A DNA stretch of 64,000 bases from Thalassotalea sp. HSM 43 (GCF_004752005.1 NZ_CP038493.1:1574302-1638301); one strand, 5' to 3'. Shown: positions 42,782 through 54,569, numbered from the stretch's first letter. Program-made: numbers and translations. Notes: a model not told the origin generated them from the letters alone.

Positions 42782-42916
42782 CTAAACGCGATTAACTTAG
42801 CGCGCGGTATACGGCGGTGTTTACGGCGCTGATAGCGGCAATAGATATAGTCCATTTGTCGCTTTTGCGCTACAATGCCATGCTTAATAGCACATGCAAT
42901 ATTTTGAGGATTCAAC

Positions 42917-43543
42917 GTGACGGTTTCTGGTAACCTGTTTATCCTGTCGGCACCAAGTGGCGCAGGTAAGTCCAGCCTAATCAAGGCACTTCTACAACAA
43001 TCAAACGGCAGAAAGATGCAAGTCTCTGTCTCGCATACCACCCGTGCCCCTCGTCCAGGAGAGGAAAACGGTGTTCATTATCACTTTGTCAGCAAAGCAG
43101 AGTTTGAACAAAAAATTGCCGCCGGCGAATTTTATGAGTGGGCTGAAGTGTTTGGTAATTATTATGGCACCAGTGAAGCGGCGATTGATGCTCAATTAGC
43201 CCAAGGCATTGATGTGTTCCTTGATATTGACTGGCAAGGTGCACAGCAAGTGCGCATGAAAAAGCCAACAGTAACCACTATATTTATCTGCCCACCATCA
43301 CGCCAAGAACTGGAATCACGCCTGCGCAGCCGTGGTCAAGACAGTGATGAGGTGATCGCTGATCGCATGGCGCAAGCACAATCAGAATGTTCGCATTATC
43401 AAGAGTTCGATTACATAATCGTTAATGACGATTTTGAGCAAGCGGTAACGGATTTACAAATCGTGATCAGCAACCAGCGCTTGAAACGATCGCAGCAAGC
43501 ACAAAAGCATGCGGCTTTGTTTGACGCATTACTTGCGGAATAA
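42917..43543 (+). CDS. gmk: Guanylate kinase
   Basis: A 208-residue enzyme making GDP from GMP. P-loop [10 protein letters not shown] (residues 12-21), the GMP site [19 protein letters not shown], and [10 protein letters not shown] are present. The start is GTG at 42917 with GAGGA 7 bp upstream. E. coli order gmk-rpoZ-spoT is kept. A weak hairpin GTTGATC/GATCAAC follows at 43583-43604. Confidence 0.97.
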   Translation: MTVSGNLFILSAPSGAGKSSLIKALLQQSNGRKMQVSVSHTTRAPRPGEENGVHYHFVSKAEFEQKIAAGEFYEWAEVFGNYYGTSEAAIDAQLAQGIDVFLDIDWQGAQQVRMKKPTVTTIFICPPSRQELESRLRSRGQDSDEVIADRMAQAQSECSHYQEFDYIIVNDDFEQAVTDLQIVISNQRLKRSQQAQKHAALFDALLAE

Positions 43544-43681
43544 ACAACACATCCCATGCAAACAGGCTAGACTTATCGCTGAGTTGATCGATATTTTGAT
43601 CAACAAAGATCTAGCATAAAGATTAAGCATTTAGTAAACTATGCTACTTATTGATTAAAATTAGCTTTGTGGAGTAAATGA

Positions 43682-43957
43682 ATGGCTCGCGTTACTGTTG
43701 AAGATGCAGTTGATAAAGTTGGCAACCGTTTTGACTTGGTACTTATTGCATCACGTCGTGCACGTCAAATCGCAACTGGTGGTAAAGATGCATTAGTTGA
43801 AATTGAAAACGACAAACCAACTGTTTTGGCGCTTCGTGAAATTGAAGCTGACCTGATCAACAACGATATTATGGACAACGCTGATCGTCAAGAACAGGTT
43901 CAACAAGAATCTGCTGAACTTGCAGCCGTTGCCGCAATCGTTGGTAACCAAGTTTAA
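43682..43957 (+). CDS. rpoZ: DNA-directed RNA polymerase omega subunit
   Basis: A 91-residue protein, start [29 protein letters not shown], the diagnostic omega motif. It helps assemble beta-prime and forms part of ppGpp site 1 in RNA polymerase. It lies upstream of spoT, as in E. coli, but a terminator lies between. Confidence 0.98.
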   Translation: MARVTVEDAVDKVGNRFDLVLIASRRARQIATGGKDALVEIENDKPTVLALREIEADLINNDIMDNADRQEQVQQESAELAAVAAIVGNQV

Positions 43958-43987
43958 GAGAACATTCTCTTAACTCTGTTTTATAGG

Positions 43988-44018
43988 AAGCCAATGGCGT
44001 TTGTCATTGGCTTTCTTG
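43988..44018 (+). terminator. Terminator after rpoZ
   Basis: AAGCCAATG, loop of 8, CATTGGCTT, then TTCTT. A moderate T run. Confidence 0.7.
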
Positions 44019-44104
44019 CGATTTAAGGGTATCTTTAGAATATCCGTGCATTTCCAAGTATTTATCTTATCAAAACTGCGAATAAAAAGGCGTTGGAGCA
44101 TTAA

Positions 44105-46222
44105 GTGTACCTTTTTGAACCGTTAAAAAAACTTGCAGAAACCTATTTAGCTGCCGACCAAATCGAACAGCTTAAACAGGCCTATATTGTTGCCCATGAC
44201 GCTCATGATGGGCAAATGCGTTCCAGTGGTGACCCATATATCACCCACCCAGTTGCGGTTGCTCGCAACTTGGCCGAGATGCACCTCGATCATGAGACTT
44301 TAATGGCAGCCTTGCTGCATGACGTAATTGAAGATACCGATGTTACCGGTGACGAATTGGCTGAACAATTCGGCAACACCGTTGCAGAACTGGTTGAAGG
44401 CGTCAGTAAACTAGACAAAATTAAGTTTAGTAACAAGCAAGAGATGCAAGCGGAAAACTTCCGCAAAATGATCATGGCCATGGTGCAAGATATCCGGGTT
44501 ATTTTGATCAAGCTGGCTGACCGTACTCATAACATGCGCACCTTAGGCGCCTTGCGTCCTGAAAAACGTCGTCGCATTGCGCGTGAAACCCTTGAAATTT
44601 ACGCCCCAATCGCCAACCGTCTTGGTATTCATGGCATTAAAAATGAATTAGAAATTCTTGGTTTTGAAGGCTTATACCCAATGCGTCACCGCGCCCTTAA
44701 GGCAGCGGTCTCGCAAGCGCGTGGTAATCGTAAAGAAATCATCGAGAATATCCGCGAAGAAATCGAAGCGCGTTTGTCAGAGTCTGGCATTGAAGCACAA
44801 GTAGTTGGCCGTGAAAAACACTTGTATTCGATTTACCGCAAAATGCTCAATAAAGAGCTGATGTTCAACGAAGTTATGGACATTTACGCGTTCCGTATTA
44901 TTGTCGATAACAAGTTTGACACCTGCTACCGCGCACTTGGTGCGGTTCATAACCTATTCAAACCCATTGAAACCCGCTTTAAAGACTATATCGCCATTCC
45001 TAAAAGTAATGGTTACCAGTCACTGCATACCTCATTGATTGGCCCACACGGTATCCCTGTTGAAATCCAAATCCGTACTCTGGATATGGATCACATGGCC
45101 GACCGAGGGGTTGCGGCGCATTGGGTATACAAACAAAAAGGCGACGAGAACGACGGTACTACCGCACAAGTTCGCGCCCGCAAGTGGATGCAAAGCCTGA
45201 TGGAGTTGCAACAAAGCGCTGGTAGTAGTTTTGAATTTATCGAAAACGTAAAAACCGATATGTTCCCGGAAGAAATCTACGTGTTTACCCCAGACGGCAA
45301 AATCATTGAATTGCCAATGGGTGCAACCGCGGTCGATTTTGCTTATGCGGTACATACTGACGTTGGTAACAGTTGTGTTGGTGCCAAAGTGGAACGTAAA
45401 CCGTATCCATTGCGCAAGCCGCTGAACTCGGGACAAACGGTAGAGATCATCACCTCAAGTGGTGCCCGTCCGAACGCAACCTGGTTGAACTTTGTGGTAA
45501 CCGCTAAAGCGCGTATGCAAATTCGCAATTACCTGCGTTCGATGGAACAAAATGAATCATTAAATCTTGGCCGTCGATTACTCACCCACGCCCTAGCGGC
45601 AACCAAGCTCGAAGATATCAGCGAGCATGTGGTTCATGAAGTGGTCACCGAAGCAGGCTATAAAAACCTAGACGAGTTGATGATCAACATTGGTTTAGGT
45701 AACGTTTTAAGTATTGGTATTGCCCGTCGTTTAACCGGTGAATTTACCAGTGACAACAATGAACCGAGTTTCGGCAAAGCGAAAATGCCAATCAAAGGTT
45801 CAGAAGGCATGCTGGTTACCTATGGTAAATGCTGTCACCCAATCCCAGGCGATGACATTGTCGCCTACATGAGCTCAGGCAAAGGCTTGATGGTTCATCA
45901 GGATGGCTGTCGTAATATCAAAGGTCGCGAAAAAGAATTGGGTAAATTCTTCCCAGTAAAATGGGATGCAGATATCGATCACGAGTTTTTGGCATCACTG
46001 CGAGTTGAAATCATCAACCATCAAGGTGCGTTGTCAAAGTTAACCTCGATAATTACCAAGGCCGATTCGCATATTCGTACCTTAAATACCGAAGAAAAAG
46101 ATTCGAACCTGTATCTGATTACCATGGAGATCACCTGTCGTGATCGAATCCATATCGCCAACATCATCCGTAAGATAAAAATCATGCAAGATGTGCAGCG
46201 CGTATTCAGACCAAGAAAGTAA
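44105..46222 (+). CDS. spoT: Bifunctional (p)ppGpp synthetase/hydrolase SpoT
   Basis: A 705-residue protein with the HD hydrolase (H72-D73, [10 protein letters not shown]; about 25-180), the synthetase domain (about 240-350; [28 protein letters not shown]), TGS (about 390-450), a helical region and ACT (about 630-705). The RxKD motif (RFKD) marks a bifunctional enzyme rather than RelA (ExDD). The start is GTG at 44105. It sets ppGpp level in carbon, iron or fatty-acid stress. Confidence 0.98.
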   Translation: MYLFEPLKKLAETYLAADQIEQLKQAYIVAHDAHDGQMRSSGDPYITHPVAVARNLAEMHLDHETLMAALLHDVIEDTDVTGDELAEQFGNTVAELVEGVSKLDKIKFSNKQEMQAENFRKMIMAMVQDIRVILIKLADRTHNMRTLGALRPEKRRRIARETLEIYAPIANRLGIHGIKNELEILGFEGLYPMRHRALKAAVSQARGNRKEIIENIREEIEARLSESGIEAQVVGREKHLYSIYRKMLNKELMFNEVMDIYAFRIIVDNKFDTCYRALGAVHNLFKPIETRFKDYIAIPKSNGYQSLHTSLIGPHGIPVEIQIRTLDMDHMADRGVAAHWVYKQKGDENDGTTAQVRARKWMQSLMELQQSAGSSFEFIENVKTDMFPEEIYVFTPDGKIIELPMGATAVDFAYAVHTDVGNSCVGAKVERKPYPLRKPLNSGQTVEIITSSGARPNATWLNFVVTAKARMQIRNYLRSMEQNESLNLGRRLLTHALAATKLEDISEHVVHEVVTEAGYKNLDELMINIGLGNVLSIGIARRLTGEFTSDNNEPSFGKAKMPIKGSEGMLVTYGKCCHPIPGDDIVAYMSSGKGLMVHQDGCRNIKGREKELGKFFPVKWDADIDHEFLASLRVEIINHQGALSKLTSIITKADSHIRTLNTEEKDSNLYLITMEITCRDRIHIANIIRKIKIMQDVQRVFRPRK

Positions 46223-46232
46223 AGAGATTACT

Positions 46233-46622
46233 ATGAAGACAATTATCAGCACCGAAAACGCACCAAGTGCAATAGGTACGTACAGTCAGGCGGTAAAGGT
46301 TAATAACACCGTTTACTTGTCAGGACAAATCCCATTAGAACCACAATCTATGGCCGTGGTTGATGGCGGTTTTGAAGCGCAAACCCATCAAGTGTTTAAA
46401 AACTTGTCGGCGGTATGTACCGCGGCAGGTGGCGACCTAAATGACATGGTTAAGGTTAATATTTTCATGACCGACCTAAGCAACTTTGCCACCGTTAATG
46501 AGATCATGAGCCAGTACTTTGCACAACCGTACCCAGCTCGTGCAGCAATTGGTGTAAGCCAATTACCTAAAGGCGTTGATATTGAAATCGACGGTGTAAT
46601 GGAACTTCCTAACCTAAACTAA
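46233..46622 (+). CDS. ridA: RidA family reactive intermediate/imine deaminase
   Basis: A 129-residue protein with [24 protein letters not shown], the conserved arginine in YPARAAIGV and the C-terminal VDIEIDGVM. It hydrolyses 2-aminoacrylate and related imines made by PLP enzymes. Start at ATG 46233, 10 bp after spoT. In E. coli ridA is elsewhere; here it sits between spoT and trmH and is 4 bp from trmH, so one operon is likely. Confidence 0.95.
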   Translation: MKTIISTENAPSAIGTYSQAVKVNNTVYLSGQIPLEPQSMAVVDGGFEAQTHQVFKNLSAVCTAAGGDLNDMVKVNIFMTDLSNFATVNEIMSQYFAQPYPARAAIGVSQLPKGVDIEIDGVMELPNLN

Positions 46623-46626
46623 CGTT

Positions 46627-47337
46627 ATGACTCCAGAAAGACACAAGCGCATACTCGATATGCTAAACAAACGTCAGGTCGATCTGACGGTTTGTATGGA
46701 AGGCATTCACAAGCCTCACAACCTTGCCGCGGTCGTTCGTACCTGCGATGCCGTCGGCTGTAACGATGTGCATGCGGTATGGAAGAACGAAACCATGCGC
46801 GTTGGCGGTGGTACCGCATTAGGCTCGCAAAACTGGGTTAACCTGCATAATTACAGCAGCACCAAAGAAGCCTTAACTCGATTGAAAGAGCAAGGCATGC
46901 AAATTTTGGTGACCAACCTATCGGACACTGCGGTCGATTATCGTGAGATTGATTACACCAAACCTACTGCGGTTATTCTTGGCCAAGAAAAATTTGGTGC
47001 GTCTGATGAAGCTCTAGCCATGGCAGACCAAGATATCATTATTCCTATGGTTGGTATGGTGCAATCATTGAACGTTAGTGTTGCTTGTGCCGTCACCTTG
47101 TACGAAGCACAACGCCAGCGCCAAGCCGCAGGTATGTACGATACCCCATCTGAGCTAAGCCAAGAGCAACGCAATCGCGTTTTATTTGAAGGTGGTCACC
47201 CAATTTTTGCGCAAGCATGTCAGCGCAAAGGTCTGCCTTACCCACAAATCGACGCCGACGGACAAATTGTTGCCAGCGACGAATGGTGGCACAAAATGCA
47301 AATGAACAAAGAATCCTGGCAAGACCTAGACGATTAA
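46627..47337 (+). CDS. trmH: tRNA (guanosine(18)-2'-O)-methyltransferase
   Basis: A 236-residue SPOUT methyltransferase. The start MTPERHKRILDMLNKRQVDLTVCMEGIHKPHNLAAVVRTCDAVG, the SAM knot ILGQEKFGAS and IPMVGMVQSLNVSVACAVTLYEA match TrmH, which methylates G18 in the D-loop of tRNA. A C-terminal extension (about 190-236) is as in E. coli TrmH. Confidence 0.95.
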   Translation: MTPERHKRILDMLNKRQVDLTVCMEGIHKPHNLAAVVRTCDAVGCNDVHAVWKNETMRVGGGTALGSQNWVNLHNYSSTKEALTRLKEQGMQILVTNLSDTAVDYREIDYTKPTAVILGQEKFGASDEALAMADQDIIIPMVGMVQSLNVSVACAVTLYEAQRQRQAAGMYDTPSELSQEQRNRVLFEGGHPIFAQACQRKGLPYPQIDADGQIVASDEWWHKMQMNKESWQDLDD

Positions 47338-47411
47338 TACCCGTTACGCTATTGATCGTTATTGCTATACCCTGTTTAATAGGACGTTCAATATCAAGTT
47401 GTAAAACATCA

Positions 47412-47435
47412 AGTGGCACAACCCAATGTGCCACT
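47412..47435. terminator. Hairpin between trmH and recG
   Basis: AGTGGCACA, loop ACCCAA, TGTGCCACT. No clear T run follows, so it may be a weak terminator or a leader structure. Confidence 0.4.
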
Positions 47436-47487
47436 GTGATTTGTGACTAAACACCGCAGCTAAACCGGATTGGCGATAACAATAATC

Positions 47488-49602
47488 ATGACTGACAATC
47501 GAGCCGTCGCAGCACGCGAGGGATTGCAAAATTTGGCAAATATCCCGGTAACGGTTCTTAAAGGCGTTGGTCCGAGCATTGCCACCAAGCTTGAAAAACT
47601 CGGCCTGTATACGGTTCAAGACTTACTGTTTCATCTGCCCATTCGTTACGAAGATCGCACCCGCATTTATCAAATCCGAGATTTGATGCCTGGCATTCAC
47701 ACCTCGGTTATCGGCGAGGTCGTCGACAGCAATATTCAGTTTGGCAAGCGCCGTATGTTATTGGTGCGTATCAACGATGGCAGTGGTGAGTTAACCCTGC
47801 GCTTCTTCCACTTTTCGGCAGCACAAAAGGCCAATTTAGTGCCCGGCAAGATGATCCGTTGTTTTGGTGAAATCCAGCGCGGTGGCCGTGGTTTCGAAAT
47901 TATCCACCCCGAATACAAAAGCGCAGAACAAGACCAAGATACGCCGCAAGTTGAAGAAACACTGACACCGGTTTACTCGACCACCGACGGTTTACGACAA
48001 ATCAGTATTCGCAATATCTGCGAACAAGCTTTAGTGCGTCTTGACCGTGGCAGTGTTGAAGAGTTATTACCAGAAGGTTTTTCTAATGAAGGCCTGACGC
48101 TGGCACAAGCAATTCAACTGATTCACAAGCCAACCCCTGATGTGTCTACTTTATTGTTAGAAGAAGGCCGTCATCCGGCGCAAATACGGCTTATTCGCGA
48201 AGAATTACTGGCTCATAACTTAAGCATGCTCAAGCTACGACAATCCAGTGACAAACTGCCCGCCAAAGCGATGCAAATAGACGAGTCGCTGCAAGCAAAG
48301 TTTCTCGATACCCTGCCGTTTTCACCTACCGGTGCGCAAAGTCGCGTAGTTGCCGATATCCGCAACGATTTGCAGCAAGACATACCAATGATGCGTCTCG
48401 TACAAGGTGATGTTGGCTCAGGTAAAACCTTGGTTGCGGCACTGGCGGCATTAACCGCTATTGGTCAGGGCTATCAGGTGTCATTGATGGCACCAACTGA
48501 AATATTGGCCGAGCAGCACGCGATTAACTTTAGTAAATGGTTTGAACCGCTTGGCATTCGCGTCGGATGGCTGGCCAGTAAAGCCAAAGTCAAAGAAAAA
48601 CGACAAGCACTGGAAGATATTAAAAGCGGTGCTCTGCAAATGGTGGTCGGCACCCATGCCTTGTTTCAAGAACAAGTTGAATTTCACAATATGGCCTTGG
48701 CCATCATTGATGAGCAACACCGATTTGGCGTACAGCAACGCTTAGCCTTGCGCGAAAAAGGCATGTTTGATGGCTGCTATCCACATCAATTGATCATGAC
48801 CGCAACACCGATTCCGAGAACATTGGCGATGACCGCCTATGCGGATCTAGATACTTCAATCATCGATGAATTACCGCCAGGCAGAACGCCTATACAAACC
48901 GTCGCCATACCGGACTTGCGTCGCGACCAGGTGATAGAACGGGTTAGACACAATTGTTTGCACGACAACCGCCAAGCCTATTGGGTATGTACCCTTATTG
49001 AAGAGTCGGAAGTACTTGAATGTCAGGCCGCCGAAGATACCGCGGAGCATTTACAACAGCAACTTGCTGAGCTTAAAGTTGGCTTAGTTCATGGCCGCAT
49101 GAAAGCCGATGAAAAACAAGCTGTTATGGACGAATTCAAAGCAGGCAACATTCATCTATTGGTGGCCACAACCGTTATTGAAGTGGGTGTTGATGTGCCT
49201 AATGCCAGCTTAATGATCATTGAAAATCCAGAACGACTGGGTTTAGCACAACTGCATCAGCTGCGCGGTCGTGTCGGTCGTGGCAGTGTCGCTTCGCACT
49301 GTGTATTGATGTACAAGAACCCATTATCGAAAACCGCAACCAAACGACTTGGCGTATTGCGTGAGTCCAATGATGGTTTTTATATTGCGCAAAAAGATTT
49401 GGAAATCCGTGGTCCGGGGGAATTATTAGGAACCCGACAAACCGGCTTGGCCGAACTTAAAATTGCCGATCTGGTGCGTGATGGCGATCTTATTCCTGAG
49501 ATTCAACAACAGGCCTACCTGCTATGGAAACAACACCCAGCTTTGGCACAAAAACTGATAGAACGCTGGCTGGCCAACAAGGAAAAGTACTCTAACGCCT
49601 AA
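47488..49602 (+). CDS. recG: ATP-dependent DNA helicase RecG
   Basis: A 704-residue helicase, wedge/OB domain (about 60-160), helicase motifs: Walker A GDVGSGKT (about residues 311-318), [11 protein letters not shown] (motif II variant DExH), TATPIPRT and QLRGRVGRG. It remodels stalled forks. I start at ATG 47488; TTG at 47470 would add six residues without a ribosome site. The position after trmH is as in E. coli. Confidence 0.97.
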   Translation: MTDNRAVAAREGLQNLANIPVTVLKGVGPSIATKLEKLGLYTVQDLLFHLPIRYEDRTRIYQIRDLMPGIHTSVIGEVVDSNIQFGKRRMLLVRINDGSGELTLRFFHFSAAQKANLVPGKMIRCFGEIQRGGRGFEIIHPEYKSAEQDQDTPQVEETLTPVYSTTDGLRQISIRNICEQALVRLDRGSVEELLPEGFSNEGLTLAQAIQLIHKPTPDVSTLLLEEGRHPAQIRLIREELLAHNLSMLKLRQSSDKLPAKAMQIDESLQAKFLDTLPFSPTGAQSRVVADIRNDLQQDIPMMRLVQGDVGSGKTLVAALAALTAIGQGYQVSLMAPTEILAEQHAINFSKWFEPLGIRVGWLASKAKVKEKRQALEDIKSGALQMVVGTHALFQEQVEFHNMALAIIDEQHRFGVQQRLALREKGMFDGCYPHQLIMTATPIPRTLAMTAYADLDTSIIDELPPGRTPIQTVAIPDLRRDQVIERVRHNCLHDNRQAYWVCTLIEESEVLECQAAEDTAEHLQQQLAELKVGLVHGRMKADEKQAVMDEFKAGNIHLLVATTVIEVGVDVPNASLMIIENPERLGLAQLHQLRGRVGRGSVASHCVLMYKNPLSKTATKRLGVLRESNDGFYIAQKDLEIRGPGELLGTRQTGLAELKIADLVRDGDLIPEIQQQAYLLWKQHPALAQKLIERWLANKEKYSNA

Positions 49603-49700
49603 TAATTAGTGCCTTGTTATTGTTAAAACTATTTTCCCTACCCGCAATAATCCTTTACACTAAGCACATACCCTGGTTTAGGCAAAAGCAAGCATTTCCA

Positions 49701-50456
49701 ATGAGTAACGACAATAAAGACACCACCCATTTTGGTTATAAAACCGTTAGCAAAGACGATAAAGAATCTATGGTTGCCGGAGTGTTTCATTCGGTCGCCA
49801 AGCAATATGACGTAATGAACGATTTAATGTCGTTTGGCGTGCACAGATTGTGGAAACGTTTTACTATCGATGCCAGTGGCGTGCGCCCAGGAAATCATAT
49901 CCTTGATTTAGCTGGCGGTACCGGTGATCTAACCGCAAAATTTTCCAAATTGACCGGCCCAACAGGCAAGGTCATTTTAGCGGATATCAACTCATCCATG
50001 CTGCAAGTTGGTCGCGACAAATTACGTGACAGAGGCATCGTTGGCAACGTCGATTATGTACAAGCCAACGCCGAAGCATTGCCTTTTGAAGACAACAGCT
50101 TTGACATTGTTACCATCGCCTTTGGCCTGCGTAACGTCACCAACAAAGACAAGGCATTGGCCTCTATCTTTCGTGTTCTGAAGCCTGGCGGTCGTTTATT
50201 GGTATTGGAGTTTTCCAAACCTGAACACGAGTTGCTAAATAAAGCCTACGACTTTTATTCATTTAATATCTTGCCAAAAATGGGTGAGTTGGTTGCTAAA
50301 GATGGCGAAAGTTATCAATATCTGGCGGAATCGATTCGCATGCACCCTGACCAAGAAACCTTGAAGCAGATGATGGAAGATGTTGGTTTTGAACAAACCA
50401 GCTACCATAACCTGACGGGTGGCATCGTAGCCCTGCACAAAGGTTACAAGTTCTAA
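49701..50456 (+). CDS. ubiE: Demethylmenaquinone/2-polyprenyl-6-methoxy-1,4-benzoquinol methyltransferase
   Basis: A 251-residue SAM enzyme, exactly the length of E. coli Ubi[40 protein letters not shown] and NFQ-like ending ALHKGYKF are diagnostic. It C-methylates quinone precursors in ubiquinone and menaquinone synthesis. Start ATG 49701; the frame from 49614 would add 29 unrelated residues. It overlaps ubiJ by one base. Confidence 0.97.
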   Translation: MSNDNKDTTHFGYKTVSKDDKESMVAGVFHSVAKQYDVMNDLMSFGVHRLWKRFTIDASGVRPGNHILDLAGGTGDLTAKFSKLTGPTGKVILADINSSMLQVGRDKLRDRGIVGNVDYVQANAEALPFEDNSFDIVTIAFGLRNVTNKDKALASIFRVLKPGGRLLVLEFSKPEHELLNKAYDFYSFNILPKMGELVAKDGESYQYLAESIRMHPDQETLKQMMEDVGFEQTSYHNLTGGIVALHKGYKF

Positions 50457-51103
50457 TGAACGACACAGAGGCGACAGCGACGCTCGATCAACTGATGCCC
50501 AAACAAGCGGTGACGGCATTGTTAGAAACCCTTGCCAATCACTTATTGGCGTTGGATAACAACACGGCTGCAGCTCTGGACAAACTCGAAAATCGCTCGT
50601 TAACATTACTGATTAATGAAGTTGGCTTTCCGCTGACCTTTCACGTCAGTAATCAACACATCAGTGTCATCGCCAATAAGCTCAATGATGATTGTCTTAT
50701 TGCCACCAATTTAGACACCTTGATCAAACTCAAAGATCTTGAATTACTGACCTCGCTGATAAAATCCGGCGAGCTCGACATCATTGGTGATGTTAAAGTC
50801 GCTCAACAATTTGCCGCGATTCAGGAAAATCTAGACATCGATTGGCAAACATTACTGGCCGAACGCATCGGTGATGTACCAACTCATCAATTAACTAAAC
50901 TGCTTGATTGGTTGCAACGTAAGATCAATTTTGCCAAACAACAAATCAGCGAAGATGCCAGCGAATATTTTCTTCATGAGGCCCGATTAGTGGTCACCGA
51001 ACCAGAAATATTAGATTTTAATCAACAAGTTGCAGAACTCGCTAAGCAGACTGATACTTTACAACAACAGCTCAATTCCATATTGGCCAAACTAACAAAA
51101 TAA
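50456..51103 (+). CDS. ubiJ: Ubiquinone biosynthesis accessory factor UbiJ (SCP2 domain)
   Basis: A 215-residue protein with an SCP2-like lipid-binding domain (about 20-115) and a C-terminal coiled coil (about 175-213, [19 protein letters not shown]). UbiJ binds lipid ubiquinone intermediates and, with UbiK, organises the cytosolic Ubi complex. Sequence similarity to E. coli is weak, as is usual, but position between ubiE and ubiB is decisive. It is translationally coupled to ubiE. Confidence 0.93.
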   Translation: MNDTEATATLDQLMPKQAVTALLETLANHLLALDNNTAAALDKLENRSLTLLINEVGFPLTFHVSNQHISVIANKLNDDCLIATNLDTLIKLKDLELLTSLIKSGELDIIGDVKVAQQFAAIQENLDIDWQTLLAERIGDVPTHQLTKLLDWLQRKINFAKQQISEDASEYFLHEARLVVTEPEILDFNQQVAELAKQTDTLQQQLNSILAKLTK

Positions 51104-51119
51104 TAGGGTAGAAATTCGG

Positions 51120-52751
51120 GTGCGCAGCAAACGCCTTTATAAAATCGTCAAAACCTTCCTGACCTATGGTTTGGATGAGCTAATTCCGCGTGAGCGACTA
51201 CCATTCGCCGCCAAAGTGGCGCGCGCGTCATTGTTTTGGCTGCGTAATAAACACAAAGACAAGCCAGTTGAGCAGCGTTTTAGATTAGCGATTGAATCAC
51301 TGGGGCCGGTGTTTATTAAGTTTGGCCAAATGCTGTCTACCCGCAGAGATTTGCTATCTGATGATTTGGCGAAAGAGCTGGCCTTGCTGCAAGATAAAGT
51401 GAATGCCTTTGACGGCGAGCAAGCCAAACGCATCATTGTTGATGCCATAGGCGAAGAAAAATTTCAGCAAACCTTCAGCGATTTTGACACACAACCACTC
51501 GCGTCAGCGTCAATAGCGCAAGTGCATGCGGCTTTGATGACTATCGATGGTGACGAAAAAAACGTGGTGATTAAGGTTATTCGCCCACGTATCGAAAAAG
51601 TTATTCATGCCGATATTCATGTCATGCAAACCTTCGCTGCATTGCTTAGCCGCTTTTATACCGAAGGCAAACGCCTGCGCCCGGTGGAAGTGGTCAATGA
51701 ATACAAAAAAACCATCATTGATGAGCTTGATCTGCTGCGTGAAGCTGCCAATGCGATTCAATTAAAACGCAATTTTGAAGGCGACCCTATACTGCACGTA
51801 CCGGAAGTCTATTCTGAATACTGCAGTAAAAACGTCATGGTGATGGAGCGCATTTACGGTGTTGGTGTCGGCGAAGTCGATAAACTTCATGAGCTCAATG
51901 TCAATATGCCATTATTGGCAGAACGTGGCGTTGAAGTGTTTTTCACGCAAGTATTCAGAGACAGCTTTTTCCACGCTGATATGCACCCAGGTAATGTCTT
52001 TGTTGATGTCACCAATGTCGACGACCCAACCTGGATAGCCATTGATTGCGGTATTGTCGGTACCTTGAATAAAGAAGATAAACGCTATTTGGCAGAAAAC
52101 TTTGTCGCCTTTTTCAATCGTGATTATCACAAGGTGGCGCAATTGCACGTCGATTCTGGTTGGGTACCGCGAGACACCAGCATTGATGAATTTGAATTTG
52201 CTATTCGCACCGTTTGCGAACCGATTTTTGAAAAACCGTTAGCCGAAATATCCTTTGGCCAAGTGCTGGTTAACCTGTTTAATACCGCGCGTCGCTTTAA
52301 TATGGAAGTGCAGCCACAGTTGGTGTTATTGCAAAAAACCTTACTTTATATCGAAGGTCTTGGTAGACAGCTATATCCACAATTGGATTTATGGAAAACC
52401 GCCAAGCCATTTTTGGAAGACTGGGTAAAAGAGCAAATGGGCCCGAAAGCCTTGTTCAACTCGATTAAAGAGAACCTACCATATTGGGCAGAGAAAATGC
52501 CTGAGCTACCGAATATGGTCTATCAGTACCTAGATTCTGGCCATAAGAATGCCGAGCAGCAACAGCTGTTGTTGGCGGAGATGCAACACCGTCAGCACAA
52601 GCAGTTTAAACGTTTGCGTCTGGCCATTATTGGTTGTTCACTGATGATCACCAGCGCGGTGTTGTATTCTTTTGAACACGGGGTGAGTGCGGCGGTATGT
52701 GCAGGATTGAGTACCTTTGTCTTGGCGTTGTCTATGCGCCGAATTCGCTAG
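51120..52751 (+). CDS. ubiB: Ubiquinone biosynthesis regulatory protein kinase-like UbiB
   Basis: A 543-residue ABC1/ADCK family protein. The KxGQ motif is in [16 protein letters not shown], the Ala-rich loop in [12 protein letters not shown], and [12 protein letters not shown] is the catalytic loop, with IDCGIVG as the metal motif. Two C-terminal membrane helices (about 500-540) are seen. It is an ATPase needed for ubiquinone synthesis. Start GTG 51120. Confidence 0.97.
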   Translation: MRSKRLYKIVKTFLTYGLDELIPRERLPFAAKVARASLFWLRNKHKDKPVEQRFRLAIESLGPVFIKFGQMLSTRRDLLSDDLAKELALLQDKVNAFDGEQAKRIIVDAIGEEKFQQTFSDFDTQPLASASIAQVHAALMTIDGDEKNVVIKVIRPRIEKVIHADIHVMQTFAALLSRFYTEGKRLRPVEVVNEYKKTIIDELDLLREAANAIQLKRNFEGDPILHVPEVYSEYCSKNVMVMERIYGVGVGEVDKLHELNVNMPLLAERGVEVFFTQVFRDSFFHADMHPGNVFVDVTNVDDPTWIAIDCGIVGTLNKEDKRYLAENFVAFFNRDYHKVAQLHVDSGWVPRDTSIDEFEFAIRTVCEPIFEKPLAEISFGQVLVNLFNTARRFNMEVQPQLVLLQKTLLYIEGLGRQLYPQLDLWKTAKPFLEDWVKEQMGPKALFNSIKENLPYWAEKMPELPNMVYQYLDSGHKNAEQQQLLLAEMQHRQHKQFKRLRLAIIGCSLMITSAVLYSFEHGVSAAVCAGLSTFVLALSMRRIR

Positions 52752-52768
52752 TGCAGCTGCACTTAGCG
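52746..52768. terminator. Palindrome at the end of ubiB
   Basis: CGCTAGTGCAGCTGCACTTAGCG-type palindrome (AGTGCAGCTGCACT is fully symmetric) spanning the ubiB stop codon and lying before a convergent stop codon. There is no T run, so termination is uncertain. Confidence 0.4.
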
Positions 52769-52777
52769 TCGTTCTAA

Positions 52778-53767
52778 CTAGTCAGGCTTTTTCTCAAAGT
52801 AACCTTCAATGCGAAAGGCAATACCCGGTGTTGCCTTATAGTCTTCTTCTTCTGGCCATTCCACAAACGGCTCTATCTCGAAAAATAACCAGCGTCGATA
52901 GGCGTTCATACGAAAGCGATAATTAAGTAAGTAATTATCGACTAAAAAGCCGCGGTCACCATTGTTTTCACCATTAATAACCACCCCCAAACTGGTGGCG
53001 CGATATCTGTCTATTTGATAAAGGTAATGATAGCCATTGCGCCAGCGATAGCCGTTAAATGACTCAGATGTGCGAATGCTGTAATTGGCGCGAAATTGCC
53101 GTTTTTCGGCGAAGTTATAATCATATTCGGTAAAAAATCGGCTACCAAAGCCGTCATCAATATAATAATAAATCGATGGTTGAATCTCTAATTGGTGCTT
53201 GGTGCCAAAGTCATACGTTATCTTAGCCCTCGATTTAACGAAAATATCACCACCGGATATACCGATTCGGGTATCGACGAATTCGCCAATGTTATCAACG
53301 TTGATCAACCGCAATGCGGCGGTAAAGGTATCTTCGTCTTTGTCGCGGTTTGCGACTCGACCACCACCTTGTTTATTGACATCACTGCCGTCATCGTCGT
53401 CATCGGACAATAACAAGTCCACTTTATCTTCAAGATGTGGCAGCTTAAGGCGCAAGCGAAACTTTTGCGTAAACACATCAAAGTTACGAGCTCGTGGCTC
53501 ATAACCTAGGCGAATGCGTGCCAACGCCTTAGGGGAAATCTCTTCCGCTTCATCGGTCGCAAAGAATTTATCGAACCACTGAGCCGTACCAAAAACGGAA
53601 TCGCTTATGGTATTGTGAAAGCCAAATAGCCAGTCTTGTTCTGGATCCGGATAAATTATCATCGTTTCAGCGTATTCTTGCTCGTCTGGTGTTAGCTCTT
53701 CAGTAGCAAACCCAGGACCTGAAATCAGCAAAAATCCAGCTAGGATCCAATTCCCCTTTATTCTCAT
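52778..53767 (-). CDS. Hypothetical outer-membrane beta-barrel protein
   Basis: I do not recognise a named family. It encodes 329 residues with a signal peptide (1-21, PGFATEE), an acidic N-terminal segment with YPDPEQDWLFGFHNTISDS and an Asp run (LLLSDDDDDGSD), then alternating amphipathic strands rich in Tyr, Arg and Phe. The last strand, TPGIAFRIEGYF, has the aromatic residue expected for barrels, though four polar residues follow. It lies on the opposite strand between ubiB and tatA, a place usually empty in relatives. Function unknown. Confidence 0.75.
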   Translation of the reverse strand: MRIKGNWILAGFLLISGPGFATEELTPDEQEYAETMIIYPDPEQDWLFGFHNTISDSVFGTAQWFDKFFATDEAEEISPKALARIRLGYEPRARNFDVFTQKFRLRLKLPHLEDKVDLLLSDDDDDGSDVNKQGGGRVANRDKDEDTFTAALRLINVDNIGEFVDTRIGISGGDIFVKSRAKITYDFGTKHQLEIQPSIYYYIDDGFGSRFFTEYDYNFAEKRQFRANYSIRTSESFNGYRWRNGYHYLYQIDRYRATSLGVVINGENNGDRGFLVDNYLLNYRFRMNAYRRWLFFEIEPFVEWPEEEDYKATPGIAFRIEGYFEKKPD

Positions 53768-53949
53768 TTACTTAGTTGGTCACAGACATCCTATATCTAA
53801 GTATAACCATGTTAACAAAATGACAAAAAATCAATAAGAATCATGCAAATAATTTGTAACTTATAGATTAAACGTTAGGCATTAAGGTTTGTAAATTGAT
53901 ATGATATGACGCAAACTTACAGTAGATATCAATATATTGGGAAAAGCGT

Positions 53950-54183
53950 ATGGGTGGCATTAGTATCTGGCAACTGTTAATCATTTTTGCAATTATCATT
54001 TTGTTGTTCGGAACCAAAAAGTTACGCAACATAGGCAGTGACTTGGGTTCAGCCGTAAAAGGCTTTAAAAATTCGGTAAGTGATGACAACAAAGCCGAAA
54101 CCGAAGATGACAAAGTAGAACAACTGAAAGAAGCGCCGAAAAGCGACGAAAACATTACGACTAAAGAAAAAGATCAGGCGTAA
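53950..54183 (+). CDS. tatA: Sec-independent translocase TatA
   Basis: A 77-residue protein with one helix ([18 protein letters not shown]), hinge and amphipathic helix ([20 protein letters not shown]). It forms the translocation pore. It heads tatABC; the tatB gene starts 3 bp after its stop. A local substrate is the Tat-signal subunit at 20.3 kb. Confidence 0.97.
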   Translation: MGGISIWQLLIIFAIIILLFGTKKLRNIGSDLGSAVKGFKNSVSDDNKAETEDDKVEQLKEAPKSDENITTKEKDQA

Positions 54184-54186
54184 TTT

Positions 54187-54561
54187 ATGTTCGACATTGG
54201 TTTTTGGGAGCTGACTGTTATTGCTGTTATGGGGTTAATTGTGCTCGGCCCTGAGCGCATGCCGGTAGCGATACGCACGGTGAGAGGTTGGCTCCGCAAT
54301 ATCAAACAATTTAGTTCCAATGTGCAAACCGAGTTAAAAGAAGAGTTACGTATTCACGAGCTCCACGAAAATTTGCGCAAAGCCGAGCAACAAGGCATGG
54401 ATAATTTACCCACTGATTTGCAACAATCAGTCGATCAATTAAAAAGCGCGGCTGAGCAAGCCAATAGGCCCTATGCCAAATCAAAGGATAGTGAGCCTAA
54501 AGCCACACCAGATTCCCCTACTGTTGAGACTGACTCGAACAGCGACAACGTAAACAAGTGA
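54187..54561 (+). CDS. tatB: Sec-independent translocase TatB
   Basis: A 124-residue protein with FDIGFWELTVIAVMGLIVLGPERMPVAIRTV at the start (TatB has the E and P around ELxxI and LGPER), an amphipathic helix and an acidic, variable tail. It forms the substrate receptor with TatC. Confidence 0.96.
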   Translation: MFDIGFWELTVIAVMGLIVLGPERMPVAIRTVRGWLRNIKQFSSNVQTELKEELRIHELHENLRKAEQQGMDNLPTDLQQSVDQLKSAAEQANRPYAKSKDSEPKATPDSPTVETDSNSDNVNK

Positions 54562-54569
54562 TTTAACTG

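Noticed and set aside
49614-49700. N-terminal extension of UbiE
   Set aside because: The family has 251 residues from ATG 49701; the extra part is unrelated to UbiE.
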